Part shown: piece after piece, positions 34,730 to 44,600 of the stretch
Numbering within the stretch: position 1 is the first letter of the stretch
Layout: every line of letters starts with the position of its first letter
Assembly: GCF_004136315.1 (NCBI RefSeq)
Contig: NZ_CP029562.1
Location: 1,674,001 to 1,738,000, forward strand
Reading direction: 5' to 3'
From: Mesorhizobium sp. Pch-S
Lineage (GTDB): Bacteria > Pseudomonadota > Alphaproteobacteria > Rhizobiales > Rhizobiaceae
Length of the DNA stretch: 64,000 nt
Notes under the pieces: generated by a model
Told to the model about the DNA's origin: nothing
The model's input: only the letters and a program-made list of their open reading frames with translations
The model's database searches: none
Made by a program: the position numbers and the translations under genes

Positions 34730-34779
34730 GTTCCTCGATTGGCCGCAAAGCCACCCGCAAGGATCGGACCATCGTTTCC

Positions 34780-34890
34780 TCAGGGGCCGTCCGTCACGAG
34801 ATAGATCAGAGACAGGATAATCGCGAGCAGATTCACGGCCAGACCAAACACGAGAATCCACAGGAACGCCCTTCGATCAGTGTCGTTCAT
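34780..34890 (-). CDS. small single-pass membrane protein, 36 residues
   Basis: The reading frame MNDTDRRAFLWILVFGLAVN continues through LLAIILSLIYLV and ends TDGP. It has a short polar N-terminus and one 20-plus-residue hydrophobic segment, the usual form of small membrane proteins. A weak AAGGGC lies before ATG 34890. No homologue recognised. It sits between codA and the MarR-family gene; the composition is convincing but the size limits certainty. Confidence 0.45.
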   Translation of the reverse strand: MNDTDRRAFLWILVFGLAVNLLAIILSLIYLVTDGP

Positions 34891-34947
34891 GGCTAGCCCT
34901 TGGCCATTGCAATTGACCGAAATGGCGACGGATTCCGAACAATGAAA

Positions 34948-35448
34948 CTACTGCCAGCGGTCTTGCCGCGGAGCAGCGTCGGTGCGCGGCAGTGTTTTTT
35001 TGCTTCGGTTGCGCGACAGCTTTCCGACATTCGTGGCAATGCAACCGATGACGGCTTGTGCCGTTTCCAGTTCCGAAACGATAACGCCTGATACCAGCTT
35101 GGCCAGATTGCCGGCGGTCTTTCTCTTGATCGTCGCGACGAGGTCCCGACCTTCCGCCGTCAGAAGAAGCTGCTTGGCGCGCCGATCACCGTCAGCCTCA
35201 AAACGCCAGACCAGGCCTCGGCTTTCCAATCGTCTGATCAGGCGCGCAAAAGTAGGGGGTTCGATGCGAAGTCGGTCGGCCAGCTGTTTTTGGCTGCCCG
35301 CGCCGGTGCGAACCAATCCATACAAGGTTTGGCCCTCCGCCAGGGAGAGCCCAAACTCGCCGAATTCCGCTTCGAAAACGTCCTCCATCCTGAGAACGAT
35401 CTCGGTCATTTCGTCCAAAATGTTCGCCTGGCTAAAATGCTCTTTCAT
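34948..35448 (-). CDS. MarR family transcriptional regulator
   Basis: From ATG 35448 the product has 166 residues (MKEHFSQANILDEMTEIVLR). The winged helix reads SQKQLADRLRIEPPTFARLI with RRLESRGLVWRFEADGDRRAKQLLLTAEG cut to RRLESRGLVWR and DRRAKQLLLTAEG, the MarR DNA-binding and wing motif. A GTG 27 bases upstream is an alternative start. No divergent efflux or enzyme gene is adjacent, so the target is not evident; the nearest minus-strand neighbours are a small secreted protein and a porin. Confidence 0.88.
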   Translation of the reverse strand: MKEHFSQANILDEMTEIVLRMEDVFEAEFGEFGLSLAEGQTLYGLVRTGAGSQKQLADRLRIEPPTFARLIRRLESRGLVWRFEADGDRRAKQLLLTAEGRDLVATIKRKTAGNLAKLVSGVIVSELETAQAVIGCIATNVGKLSRNRSKKTLPRTDAAPRQDRWQ

Positions 35449-35609
35449 TGCCAACCTATGCGAGAGGTTTTGCACCGGACCTTCAAGGCGAGCCTTTGAT
35501 GGAATGATTTCGCGGGCCGCGGATTTTCCGGTGCCGGGAATCGGAAGACCGGACCCTATCCACCCGAGCGCCGCTCGAACGGACCCGCCCTGGAGATATC
35601 AGCGATCAG

Positions 35610-35632
35610 GCGGCGCCTTCACAAGGCGCCGC
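35610..35632. terminator. hairpin terminator
   Basis: GCGGCGCCTT (35610-35619) and AAGGCGCCGC (35623-35632) form a perfect 10-bp stem with a 3-nt loop, followed by TTTGT on the plus strand. It lies downstream of the small secreted-protein gene and upstream of the MarR gene and probably separates their transcripts. Confidence 0.75.
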
Positions 35633-35677
35633 TTTGTCCGGGGAGGATCGTAAGGCTCAGGCGACAGTTGCCGCCAT

Positions 35678-35911
35678 TCAATTTCTACCGGCCCAGGGAG
35701 CCCGTCCGTCTTCGGTGTCGTAGGGCCGATTTCCCCTGATCGTCTTCGGCGTCTCGATTGAGGGGACCGACGCCGTATGTTCAGCGGAAACCGACCTGGT
35801 CTTCTCAGGCGCAAATCCGCGTGTGGGATCGCGATCCGGGTTCAGGTTTGCTGCGTAAGAAACCCCGCAGGTGGCAGCAAGAACAATAGAAGCATAGATG
35901 ATCTTTTTCAT
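35678..35911 (-). CDS. small secreted protein, 77 residues
   Basis: The protein starts MKKIIYASIVLAATCGVSYA with a standard signal peptide, cleaved about residue 20. The mature part (NLNPDRDPTRGFAPEKTRSV then GNRPYDTEDGRAPWAGRN) is polar, proline/arginine rich and has no cysteine. AGGAAAGTCAG precedes ATG 35911. I know no function; periplasmic location is predicted. It has its own terminator and an upstream hairpin, so it is probably monocistronic. Confidence 0.65.
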   Translation of the reverse strand: MKKIIYASIVLAATCGVSYAANLNPDRDPTRGFAPEKTRSVSAEHTASVPSIETPKTIRGNRPYDTEDGRAPWAGRN

Positions 35912-36240
35912 CTGACTTTCCTGAGTTGCGGCGAACCATCTATCGTCATATGCTAAATAACGAAGATACTTTCGCTCTACGATCTCGTCACTTCGACGAG
36001 ATTTCGTTCTGACAACTGAAAATCTAGATGGCGCTTGTCGCAGAGGTTTGCCGGGAAACTCTTAAATTGTAAGCAAGTGTAGGCAAATTTCCCCGATGTG
36101 AAATTTGGTTACACGATCAGCAAGTCAAAATGCCGCTCGCCCGGCCAGAGACCGGGCGAGCGCAATCTTCGTCACCTCAATAAAAAGAGCGAATGACTGG
36201 AGGTCAAACCGGCACCCGCTAAACGGAAAAGGCGTGCGAC
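35912..36240. other. intergenic region between small secreted protein and porin genes
   Basis: 329 bp holding the promoter/leader of the small secreted-protein gene, a hairpin ATCTCGTC/GACGAGAT (35982-36002) and the porin terminator (36134-36162). No additional ORF with coding character was seen. Confidence 0.5.
36134..36162 (-). terminator. porin gene terminator
   Basis: CGCTCGCCCGG and CCGGGCGAGCG form an 11-bp perfect stem around a 7-nt loop, followed on the minus strand by GCATTTTGAC. It lies about 80 bp after the porin stop codon. Confidence 0.8.
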
Positions 36241-37419
36241 CTAGAAGTCGCGCTGGAAGCGCAACATGCCGCCGAGGCTGTTCTCCTTGTTGGCACCGGA
36301 CCAGCTGCCCTTGAAATCGGCATCGTTGAACTTGCCTTCGCGCAGGTAGTCCACTTCGGCCGTGACCGTGAAACCGGGCACCAGCTGATAGGCAACGTTG
36401 GCGGCGACACCGAACGCCTCGCTGTCATCATACGAAGCCTGGAGGTTGAAGGTGGTCTTCTCGTTGAACTTGTAGGCGCCACCACCGAAGATGGCCCAGT
36501 TGCCACCCCATGGCTTGTAGAAGCTGCGGTAGATGTTGTCGTCGGTGCCGTAGCCACCCATGACCCACAGCGACAGCTGGTCGGTGGCGTTCACGTCGAG
36601 ACGAACCTTACCGGCCCACTCTTCCCAGGACGAGTTGTAGGCGACGACACCGGTAATGCCACCCCAGCCCTGGGCGTACTTGGCGCCGATCACGACGTTG
36701 GGAACGTAGCTGTCGATGGTCTGGTCGAGACCCTGGCCATAGACCCAGTTGCCGCCCCCGTCCTTCATGTAGGTGTTGTAGCTGCCCGATGCCTGTTCGA
36801 GAGACACGAGCGCCGAGAAACCGTTGCCGGCGTCAAAGGTGTAGCTGATCAGGTTGGTGTCGAAGTCGCCATAAGGGATCAAGGTATCCTGGATGACGTT
36901 GCCGGCATAACCGGTGAAGGTGTCATAGGCCGACTCGTCCTTGCCGACGCGCAGGCCACCCAGCTGGATCCATGCGTGGATGAGGCTGACACTCTTGTTG
37001 CCGGCCGTCGTGTCTCGTCCCGTGAGATCGTCGCCGCTGTTGATGTTGCCGAACTGGAACCGTGTCTCGGTGTAGGTCTTCAAGGTGCCGAGCTCGGTTT
37101 CCTGACCGGTCCAGGTCTTCACCGCCAGACGCAGGTTCTTGTAGTAGGTGCCCTGCTCCTCACCGTCCATACGGTCTCTGGCGCGAGCGCCATCATAGGA
37201 ACCGAGGTCACCAAAGCCGGCGTCGTAGCGGACGTAGCCGCCAATGCGCAGGCAGGTCTCGGTGCCCGGGATGTAGAAGTAGCCGGCGCCGTAGACGTCG
37301 CAGATCCTGACGTATTCAGCCGGCTCCGGTTCTGCAACGACCACCGCGTCGGCGGCGCGCGCACCGGATACTGCGACCAAAGCCGCAGCAGAGCCGAGAA
37401 GGAAGGTTTTGATGTTCAC
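36241..37419 (-). CDS. outer-membrane porin (Omp2b/RopA-like)
   Basis: A 392-residue porin starting at GTG 37419 (AGGGG seven bases upstream): MNIKTFLLGSAAALVAVSG signal peptide, then EPAEYVRICDVYGAGYFYIP, GTETCLRIGGYVRYDAG and alternating beta-strands ending MLRFQRDF with terminal Phe. This matches the trimeric general porins of Rhizobiales, including the conserved cysteine pair near the mature N-terminus. It provides diffusion of small solutes through the outer membrane. A long AT-rich 5' region, its own terminator and biased codon use suggest strong expression. Confidence 0.95.
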   Translation of the reverse strand: MNIKTFLLGSAAALVAVSGARAADAVVVAEPEPAEYVRICDVYGAGYFYIPGTETCLRIGGYVRYDAGFGDLGSYDGARARDRMDGEEQGTYYKNLRLAVKTWTGQETELGTLKTYTETRFQFGNINSGDDLTGRDTTAGNKSVSLIHAWIQLGGLRVGKDESAYDTFTGYAGNVIQDTLIPYGDFDTNLISYTFDAGNGFSALVSLEQASGSYNTYMKDGGGNWVYGQGLDQTIDSYVPNVVIGAKYAQGWGGITGVVAYNSSWEEWAGKVRLDVNATDQLSLWVMGGYGTDDNIYRSFYKPWGGNWAIFGGGAYKFNEKTTFNLQASYDDSEAFGVAANVAYQLVPGFTVTAEVDYLREGKFNDADFKGSWSGANKENSLGGMLRFQRDF

Positions 37420-37960
37420 TGCAATCCCCTATTCGTATGTATGTGCATCGATAGCGTGATCTAAACCACAGTGATTTTTGTAACTCCTGAGCCGATCTTT
37501 TCATATATTCGGAATCAACTTAAAAATACGTGTGTGAAATGCATCACGATGCATCAATGTTTACTTGCAAAATTGCAACATTAATCAATACATTTGACAT
37601 GATATCATTTGAAAGCAAATCGCATACGCTTGATAAACAACGAATATCCCTTCAGAAGGGACTTCCTGACGCTCCGTTCATTTGAAATTATGGCCAGATG
37701 AAATAATTTCTGGCGACGGCATCGGCCTGTCCGGCATGCGAATAGCCGGCACGCTTTCTCATCGAAGCCAAAGCGGGCCGCGATCTTCCAAGGTCATTCT
37801 TCACGGAATTGCTTCGCCGCCATTTCTTGGACGGCAGCCAGACATGAACGCGGCAGAGGGCATCCCACTTTGCCTCGCGGACGAATTTGAGGTCTGCTGT
37901 GGTTCCGTTTTCTGCGCAATTCCGGACAGAAAACCGCTGCGCACTTTTCCTGGAATTGCC
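37420..37960. other. long AT-rich upstream region of porin gene
   Basis: 541 bp between the porin start and the histidine-kinase stop. It is markedly AT-rich from about 37430 to 37690, unlike the flanks, as expected for a strong promoter and leader. It contains a 16-bp palindrome (37539-37554) and, at its far end, the repeat at 37916-37964. The plus-strand ORF over this region mostly mirrors the kinase gene and is not accepted. Confidence 0.55.
37539..37554. promoter_or_regulatory. palindrome upstream of porin gene
   Basis: ATGCATC-AC-GATGCAT, perfect 7-bp arms about 120 bp before the porin start codon in AT-rich DNA. A regulator site is possible; no family assigned. Confidence 0.45.
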
Positions 37961-37964
37961 CTAG
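37916..37964. repeat. 49-bp dispersed repeat copy 1, overlapping kinase stop codon
   Basis: Begins GCAATTCCGGAC and ends GGAATTGCCCTAG, with palindromic ends GCAATTCC/GGAATTGC. It matches the copy at 56417-56465 at 43 of 49 positions. Its CTAG end supplies the TAG stop (complement of 37961-37963) of the histidine kinase gene. Confidence 0.85.
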
Positions 37965-39433
37965 GCCGTCTCGGCCACGGCATGTTGCGTCAGCTCGCCA
38001 GGGATTGGCGGCAAGTGAAGGATCGCCCGCAGTCCTTCCGGCCGATTGTTCAGCAAAACGTCACCGCCGTGAGCCCTCGCGATGTTGCGGGCGATGGCTA
38101 GGCCCAGCCCGATCCCGCCGGTGTTTGCATTGCGGGATTCTTCCAGGCGAACGAAAGGCAGGAACACCCGTTCGATTTCACTCTCCGGAATGCCGGGTCC
38201 GCTGTCGTCGATCTGTATGTTCACCCCGGCTTCCGAACTCATGATGGAAACCCGTGCCTGTTTTCCGTAGCGGAGCGCATTTTCGATCAGATTTCGCGTT
38301 GCACGCCGCAGGCTGTCGGGCCTGCAGCGATAAGGGACGACGCCGTTCTCCTTGTAAAGGACATCGCGTCCGAGATCGGCAAGATCCTCGCAGATGCTTT
38401 CAACCAGAGCCGCGACATCAACCGGTCTCGACGGCTCGTCGATCGACTGCTCCTGGGTCAGCTCGAGCGTGGCCTCGGTGATCGCCTGCATCTCGTCGAC
38501 CGTCTCGAGAAGACGCGACTTCGTTTCGGCATCGGCCACGAACTCGGATCTCAGTCGCATTGTCGTTATCGGCGTGCGCAGATCGTGGCCAATTGCGGCG
38601 AGCATCGCAGTCCGGTCTGCAAGGAAGCGCGAAAGCCGCTGCTGCATCTGGTTGAAGGCAACGGCCGTTCGCCGGATATCGTCCGGCCCCTCTTCGGGGA
38701 TATGGCCGCCCAATTCGCAGCGGCCGAGCGACTCCGCCGCGGATGTGAGCTGTTTCATGGGCCGCGCAATGCGGCGAGCCACGACGACCGCAAGACCCGA
38801 CAGCACGATCGTGGTGATGGCCAGGGTCACGATGGTCGGCGCCTTCCAAAGGAATGTCTTGGGCGGTTTGTAGCATGCGGCATTCAGCCAGCGCCCGTCC
38901 GGCATCTGCGCGGCCAGCCCGGCGCCGCAATGGCCTTCGAGAGACGCGATCTGCGCCTGTGTCGTCTTTGCTCCGGTCTTGAGTTCGATCGGCTCCCAGC
39001 GGGCATTCGCGACACTGTTGACGGACTTCAAAGCGGTGCTGTCCGTTTCACCCCAATCCACGCCTTTCGCGCCTGGTACATCCAGAGGGCCGGAACCTTG
39101 CGAACCGTTCTGTGACAGCGGCTGCTGCAACCGCCGCCAGGCGTCCCGGCTCCATGCGTCGAGGTCACCCGGACCCTCCTGGCTCAGCCAGAATCTGGAG
39201 TAGTTTGTATCCATGACACCGACAAGCGCATCCTGATACGCGCCCGGCATCGTCTCGATTGCCAGGATCGCCGTCGTGGTGCGAACCACAAACTCGTCCT
39301 GCGCCATCTCACGCAGCTCCGTGGCGCGTTCGTCGGCGGTCACGACGAAGCCGACGATCTGCGCAACCAGCAGGATGGGCAGCATGAGCCAGATAATCTG
39401 CGCTGCCAGGCTTTTGCCCCAAAACCAGTTCAT
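37961..39433 (-). CDS. sensor histidine kinase (EnvZ-like)
   Basis: A 490-residue kinase from ATG 39433 (MNWFWGKSLAAQIIWLMLPI). Two membrane segments (about 11-31 and 199-218) bracket a periplasmic domain of about 165 residues; HAMP follows (RRIARPMKQLTSAAESLG). The H-box AAIGHDLRTPITTMRLRSEF gives His283; N-box NLIENALRYGKQ and G-boxes DDSGPGIP and GGIGLGLAIAR follow. Its start overlaps the response-regulator stop by four bases. The pair is divergent from the RND efflux genes and probably controls them in response to envelope stress or a drug, which is inferred. Confidence 0.93.
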   Translation of the reverse strand: MNWFWGKSLAAQIIWLMLPILLVAQIVGFVVTADERATELREMAQDEFVVRTTTAILAIETMPGAYQDALVGVMDTNYSRFWLSQEGPGDLDAWSRDAWRRLQQPLSQNGSQGSGPLDVPGAKGVDWGETDSTALKSVNSVANARWEPIELKTGAKTTQAQIASLEGHCGAGLAAQMPDGRWLNAACYKPPKTFLWKAPTIVTLAITTIVLSGLAVVVARRIARPMKQLTSAAESLGRCELGGHIPEEGPDDIRRTAVAFNQMQQRLSRFLADRTAMLAAIGHDLRTPITTMRLRSEFVADAETKSRLLETVDEMQAITEATLELTQEQSIDEPSRPVDVAALVESICEDLADLGRDVLYKENGVVPYRCRPDSLRRATRNLIENALRYGKQARVSIMSSEAGVNIQIDDSGPGIPESEIERVFLPFVRLEESRNANTGGIGLGLAIARNIARAHGGDVLLNNRPEGLRAILHLPPIPGELTQHAVAETA

Positions 39434-40179
39434 GCCGGCTCCACCTCGGCGGTGAACAGATATCCTCCGCCCCAATGCGTCTTGATCAGTTCAGGATTGC
39501 GGGGGTCGACTTCGACCTTCTTGCGGAGACGGCTGATCTGGTTGTCGACGCTTCGATCGAACACGTCGCTGATCCGCCCGACCGTAAGATCAAGCAACTG
39601 ATCCCTGGTGAGCACCATCTGGGGATGGTCGAGCAGAACCATCAGTAGCCGGAACTCGGCCGTACTCAGCGGAGTTGCCAGGCCGACCTGATTGATGAGT
39701 TCCCGCTTGCCCACATCGAGTATCCATTGCCCGAAACGCAACCGCTGGCTTTTCGTGCGCTGCTGTTTAGGCGGCATGCTGTTGGCGCGACGCAGGACAG
39801 CCTTCACCCGTGCCAGCAGTTCGCGCGCGTTGAACGGCTTGGTCACGTAGTCGTCGGCGCCCATCTCCAGGCCGATGATCCGGTCCGTCTCGGTGGAGAC
39901 TGCCGTCAGCAGGATGATCGGAACCGTCGTGGTTTCACGCAGGAACCGGCAAAGCGACAAGCCGTCCTCGCCGGGCATCATGATGTCGAGCACGACCAGA
40001 TCCGGCACACTCTTCTGCAGGATGCCACGGAATTCCTGGGCGCTTTCTGCGGCCGTCACACGATAACCATGCTCGCGAAGGTAACGGCTGAGCAGGGCCC
40101 TGATCTCTTCATGATCATCAACGATTGCGATGTGCAGCTTGCGGTCCCTCGATCTTGTTTGCCATGCCGACAATACCAT
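39430..40179 (-). CDS. OmpR family response regulator
   Basis: A 249-residue regulator. Receiver: acidic pair IVDDHEE, phospho-Asp65 in LVVLDIMMPG, Lys114 in YVTKPF. The C-terminal winged helix includes LSTAEFRLLMVLLDHPQMVL, VDNQISRLRKKVE and THWGGGYLF. It is co-transcribed with the overlapping sensor kinase. The divergent 293-bp spacer leads to the RND membrane fusion gene, the most likely target. Confidence 0.94.
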   Translation of the reverse strand: MVLSAWQTRSRDRKLHIAIVDDHEEIRALLSRYLREHGYRVTAAESAQEFRGILQKSVPDLVVLDIMMPGEDGLSLCRFLRETTTVPIILLTAVSTETDRIIGLEMGADDYVTKPFNARELLARVKAVLRRANSMPPKQQRTKSQRLRFGQWILDVGKRELINQVGLATPLSTAEFRLLMVLLDHPQMVLTRDQLLDLTVGRISDVFDRSVDNQISRLRKKVEVDPRNPELIKTHWGGGYLFTAEVEPA

Positions 40180-40472
40180 CCGGGTATCCGCGCAGTCGTG
40201 CGAATTTTTGTATTATTGTTTGTCAACGCGCGCTTGCATCTCGCCGACGGGCTGACCATCCGCCTTTCCAGCCGGCGCAGGGCCCCTGCCTTGCGAACCG
40301 TATCCGACACTGGGGAGCGCATCGCAGGCGCTTGCCACCCACCTGAAGCAGCGCCGGACACACATTGATGCATTTTCGGCAAACTGCTGGGACATGTCCG
40401 GGCTAGCTGAACCGTGAGTTGCAACGCATGGCGACGCGGTCCCGCGGGCCAAACCAATGAGGAAAACAGCGG

Positions 40473-41684
40473 ATGGCCCCCTTGGACGAAGAGCGTCGGG
40501 ATTTGCCAAACGGTCGCAGCAAAAGGCGCTGGCTCGCCATTCTGGCCACGGCCGTCGTCGTCACCTCGACCGCAGGAGCCGGCATCATGATCGTCAGCTC
40601 AAGACCATCGGCCGCGCCAGTTGCGGCGGCTACTGCACCGGTCCCGGTCCAGGTCTCGCTGGCGCGAACAGATGACGTCCGCCACGAGTTGCGCCTCGTT
40701 GGAACGGTGCTTCCCCTGAACGATGTCGTGATCCGTTCCCAGGTCGACGGGATATTGAGCGAGCTCCTGGTTCGGGAGGGAGACATCGTCCGCAAAGGGG
40801 ATCTGATCGCCACCATCGACGATCGGCTCTTTCGATCGGCGCTTCAGGCCGCCCAGGGCCAGCTCGCACGCAACCAGGCCCTGCTGAGGGCAGCAGAACG
40901 CGAGCTGGAACGGTCGCAACGGCTGAAATCGATGAACGCCGTCGCAACCGCCATCGTCGATCAGAGACAATCGGACGTCGAGCAGCTGCGCGCGGCGATC
41001 GCGATCGACGAGGCAAATGTCGGAACCGCGCAGGTCAACCTGTCCTTTACCCGCATCTACGCACCCGCCGACGGCCGCGTCGGATTGCGCCAGCTCGACC
41101 CCGGCAACAACGTCCGTCAATCCGACACGGCGGGCATCATCTCGATCGTGCAGACCAATCCGATCTCGGTCGTCTTCAACGTCCCCCAGCAACAGCTATC
41201 CCAGCTCGAACGCTATACAGCCGGTCTCGATGCGGCATCCGTCGCGGTGCTGAATCGCGCCGCCGGCGCGGAGGTCGGCCGGGGACGGATCACGGCTTTC
41301 GACAACAGGATCGGCGGAACGAATGGTGCCGCGCGCGTGCGGGCACAGTTCGAGAATGAGGCAGGTATCCTGGCGCCGGGGGAATTCGTTTCGGTGAGCG
41401 TCGAAACAGGCCGGTCCAACCAAGCGGTGGTTGTTCCAAAATATGCCGTCCGCCTGTCGATGGATGGCAATTTCGTGTTCCGGGTCGCTGGCGAGACCGC
41501 CGAGCGCGTGCCGGTCGAGATCGGATACAGCAACGATGACATCGCGGTCGTCACCAAGGGCATCGCCGCCGGCGACCAGATCGTGACGGATGGTTTCTCA
41601 CGGCTGCGGGAAAAAACGCCGGTCAGGGTGCTTGAACAAAAGCCGCGAACCGGCCCCGAGAGCGACATGGGGCTGTCGTCATGA
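40473..41684 (+). CDS. RND efflux periplasmic adaptor (membrane fusion protein)
   Basis: A 403-residue adaptor with an N-terminal membrane anchor (RRWLAILATAVVVTSTAGAG), then the split biotinyl-lipoyl hairpin VVIRSQVDGILSELLVREGD and LSFTRIYAPADGRVGLRQLD, an alpha-hairpin between them, and a beta-barrel domain. This is the MdtA/AcrA class. It overlaps the pump gene by four bases. GAGGAAAACAGCGG precedes ATG 40473. An outer-membrane TolC-type gene is not present in the window, so a distant one is presumably shared. Confidence 0.94.
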   Translation: MAPLDEERRDLPNGRSKRRWLAILATAVVVTSTAGAGIMIVSSRPSAAPVAAATAPVPVQVSLARTDDVRHELRLVGTVLPLNDVVIRSQVDGILSELLVREGDIVRKGDLIATIDDRLFRSALQAAQGQLARNQALLRAAERELERSQRLKSMNAVATAIVDQRQSDVEQLRAAIAIDEANVGTAQVNLSFTRIYAPADGRVGLRQLDPGNNVRQSDTAGIISIVQTNPISVVFNVPQQQLSQLERYTAGLDAASVAVLNRAAGAEVGRGRITAFDNRIGGTNGAARVRAQFENEAGILAPGEFVSVSVETGRSNQAVVVPKYAVRLSMDGNFVFRVAGETAERVPVEIGYSNDDIAVVTKGIAAGDQIVTDGFSRLREKTPVRVLEQKPRTGPESDMGLSS

Positions 41685-44600
41685 CGGACGCCACCGACAA
41701 GTCGATTTCAGCCTCGGAGCCGGGCAGTTTTTCAGCCTGGTTCATCCGCCGTCCCATCGCGACCGTCCTGACCGCCATAGCGATGACATTGCTCGGCATC
41801 GTCGCCATCCCGAACCTGCCGGTCGCGGCGCTGCCGGAAGTCGACTTCCCAACCCTTCAGGTCAACGCGACGCTGCCTGGCGCCAGCCCCGAGACAATGG
41901 CCTCGGCTGTCTCCACCGTGCTGGAAACAGCCCTGACCGGCGTTCCCGGCGTGACCGAGATGACGTCGACCAGTTCGCTCGGTCAGGCATCGATCACGCT
42001 TCAGTTCGGGCTCGAGCGCGACATCGACGTCGCTGCGCAGGAGGTCCAGGCCGCGATCAACTCCGTTGCCGGACGACTGCCCGACACGATGCCGACCCTG
42101 CCGACATGGCGGAAAGTGAACCCGACGGACGCGCCAGTCCTGGTCCTGGCCGTGACATCCAACACGTTGCCAACCACCGAACTGAGCGACCTGATCGACA
42201 CGCGCCTCGCCCGTCGCCTCAGCCAGATCGACGGCATCGCGCAGGTTCGGGTGGGCGGTCTCCAGCGCCCGGCAATCCGCATCCAGGCGCAGCCGGAGCG
42301 GCTGGCAGCCTACGGACTGACGCTGGAAGACATCCGCACGGCAGTCACCGCAGCGAACGTCAACCAGCCAAAGGGTGCCATCTTTGGCGGCTCTTCGACC
42401 TCGACGCTGCAGACCAACGACCAACTCGTCACCGACGCCGAATATCGCGACGTGGTGGTTGCAACACGCGACGGCGCACCTGTCCGTGTCGGCGACGTCG
42501 CCCGCGTCCAGGTCGGGCCGGAAGACGCCTATGTCGGCGCATGGCCCAATGGCGAGCCGGGCCTGGGCGTCATCATAGAACGACAGCCCGGTGCGAACGT
42601 CATCGCCATCGTCGATGCGGTCCAGTCACAAATGCCCGCCCTGCTGGCCGATCTGCCAGCCGATGTAAACGTGACGGTCATGAACGATCGCACCCGCACA
42701 ATCCGGGCATCCCTGCATGAGGTCGAGATCACGCTGGTGGTGACGCTCATCCTTGTCGTCGTGGTGATGGGGCTGTTTCTTCGGCAGGTGCCCGCGACAT
42801 TGATCGTCGGCGTGGTGCTGGCAATATCGGTCATCGCCACCTTCGGTGCGATCTACCTGCTTGGCTTCAGTCTCAACAATCTAACCCTGGTCGCTCTCAT
42901 CATCGCGATCGGTTTCGTCGTCGACGACGCAATCGTGGTGGTGGAGAACATTCACCGGCACATCGAGAACGGGGAGAGCAGCCTTGCTGCCGCCCTCAAG
43001 GGCTCAAGGGAAATCGGGTTCACGGTCATCTCGATCACCCTCTCGCTGATCGCAGCATTCATTCCCCTGCTCTTCATGGGCGGTATCGTCGGCAGGCTGT
43101 TCAGGGAATTCTCGCTGACGGTCACGGTGGCGCTGCTCATCTCGGTGGTGGTTGCGCTGACGCTGGCGCCGATGCTGTGTGCGAAATACATGAAATCGTC
43201 GGCACGGCATCCGGACACGCACGGACACGCCAATCCGGGCCGCCTCACATCCCTCTACGCCGTCGCGCTGCGCTGGACGCTGCGGAACAAGACGCTCACC
43301 ATGCTCGTGTTCCTGGCGACGATCGCGGCAACCGTGGCCGCCTACGTCTACATTCCCAAGGGGTTCTTTCCCTCGCAGGATACCGCGTTCATAACCGGCC
43401 AGACGAGCGCGGCGGAAGACATCTCCTTCGAGGACATGCGGGAAAAACACCGCCAGATCGCCGAGGTCATCGGCGCCGACCCCGCCGTCCGCTCGTTCAA
43501 CAGTGCCGTCGGCAGAACGGCCGGCATTACGTCGATCGGCAGCGGCCGCCTGTGGATCGCACTGGAAGATCGCAGCGATCGCGATGTCTCGGTGGAGCAG
43601 TTCATGGCCCGCATCCGCCCCAAGCTCGCCGCCATTCCAGGAATTACGGTTCAGCTCAGGGCAGCCCAGGACATCAATCTGGGCATCGGCGGCGCAGCCC
43701 AATACGCATATCTGCTGACCTCCGCGGACCAGTCGGAACTGGCGCTATGGGCCAACAGGCTGACCGAAGCGCTGAGCGACACGCCGGGCTTTGAAGACGT
43801 CAGGAACGATCTCCAGCTCGGCGCGAGAATGCAGTCGATCACCATCGACCGCCAGGCTGCCGCTCACTACGGCGTATCGGTCGAAGCGATCGACCAGACG
43901 CTCTATGATGCGTTCGGGCAGCGCCAGGTCGGCGAATATCAGACCCAGGTCAGCCAGTATCAGATCGTCCTGGAGGTCGACCCAAGCCAGTTCTCACGTG
44001 TCGACGCGATCAATTCGCTGTATCTGAGGTCCCAGACATCGGGCGACCTTGTCCCGCTGGCATCTGTGGTGAGGATCGAGCCGCAAAGTCCCGGCCCGAC
44101 GGTGATCAACCGCACGGCCCTGTCTCCTTCGGTGACGATCTCCTTCAACCTGGCTGCCGGAACCCCGCTCGGCGACGCCATGACGGCCATCAACCGCCTG
44201 CAGGAAGAGATCGGAATGCCCGAGACGGTGACGGGACGCACGCAGGGTTCGGCCCAGGCATTCGAGGAGTCCCTGCGCACCCAGCCCTATCTGGTGCTGG
44301 CAGCGCTGATCTCGGTCTACATCATCCTGGGCATCCTCTACGAAAGCTACCTCACCCCGATCGTCATCCTTTCGACGCTGCCATCCGCCGGCCTCGGTGC
44401 GCTGCTGATGCTGTGGCTGTGGGGGCTGGATTTCTCGATCATGGCATTGATCGGGATCATCCTGCTGATCGGCATCGTCAAGAAGAACGGTATCCTGATG
44501 GTGGACTTCGCCATGGATGCCGAGCGCGAGCGGGGACTGGGGCCTGAAGCAGCGATCTACGAGGCGGCACTGGCACGTTTCCGCCCGATCATGATGACGA

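Noticed and set aside
37682..38101. 139-residue plus-strand frame
   Set aside because: Overlaps the kinase C-terminus and the dispersed repeat; no conserved features.
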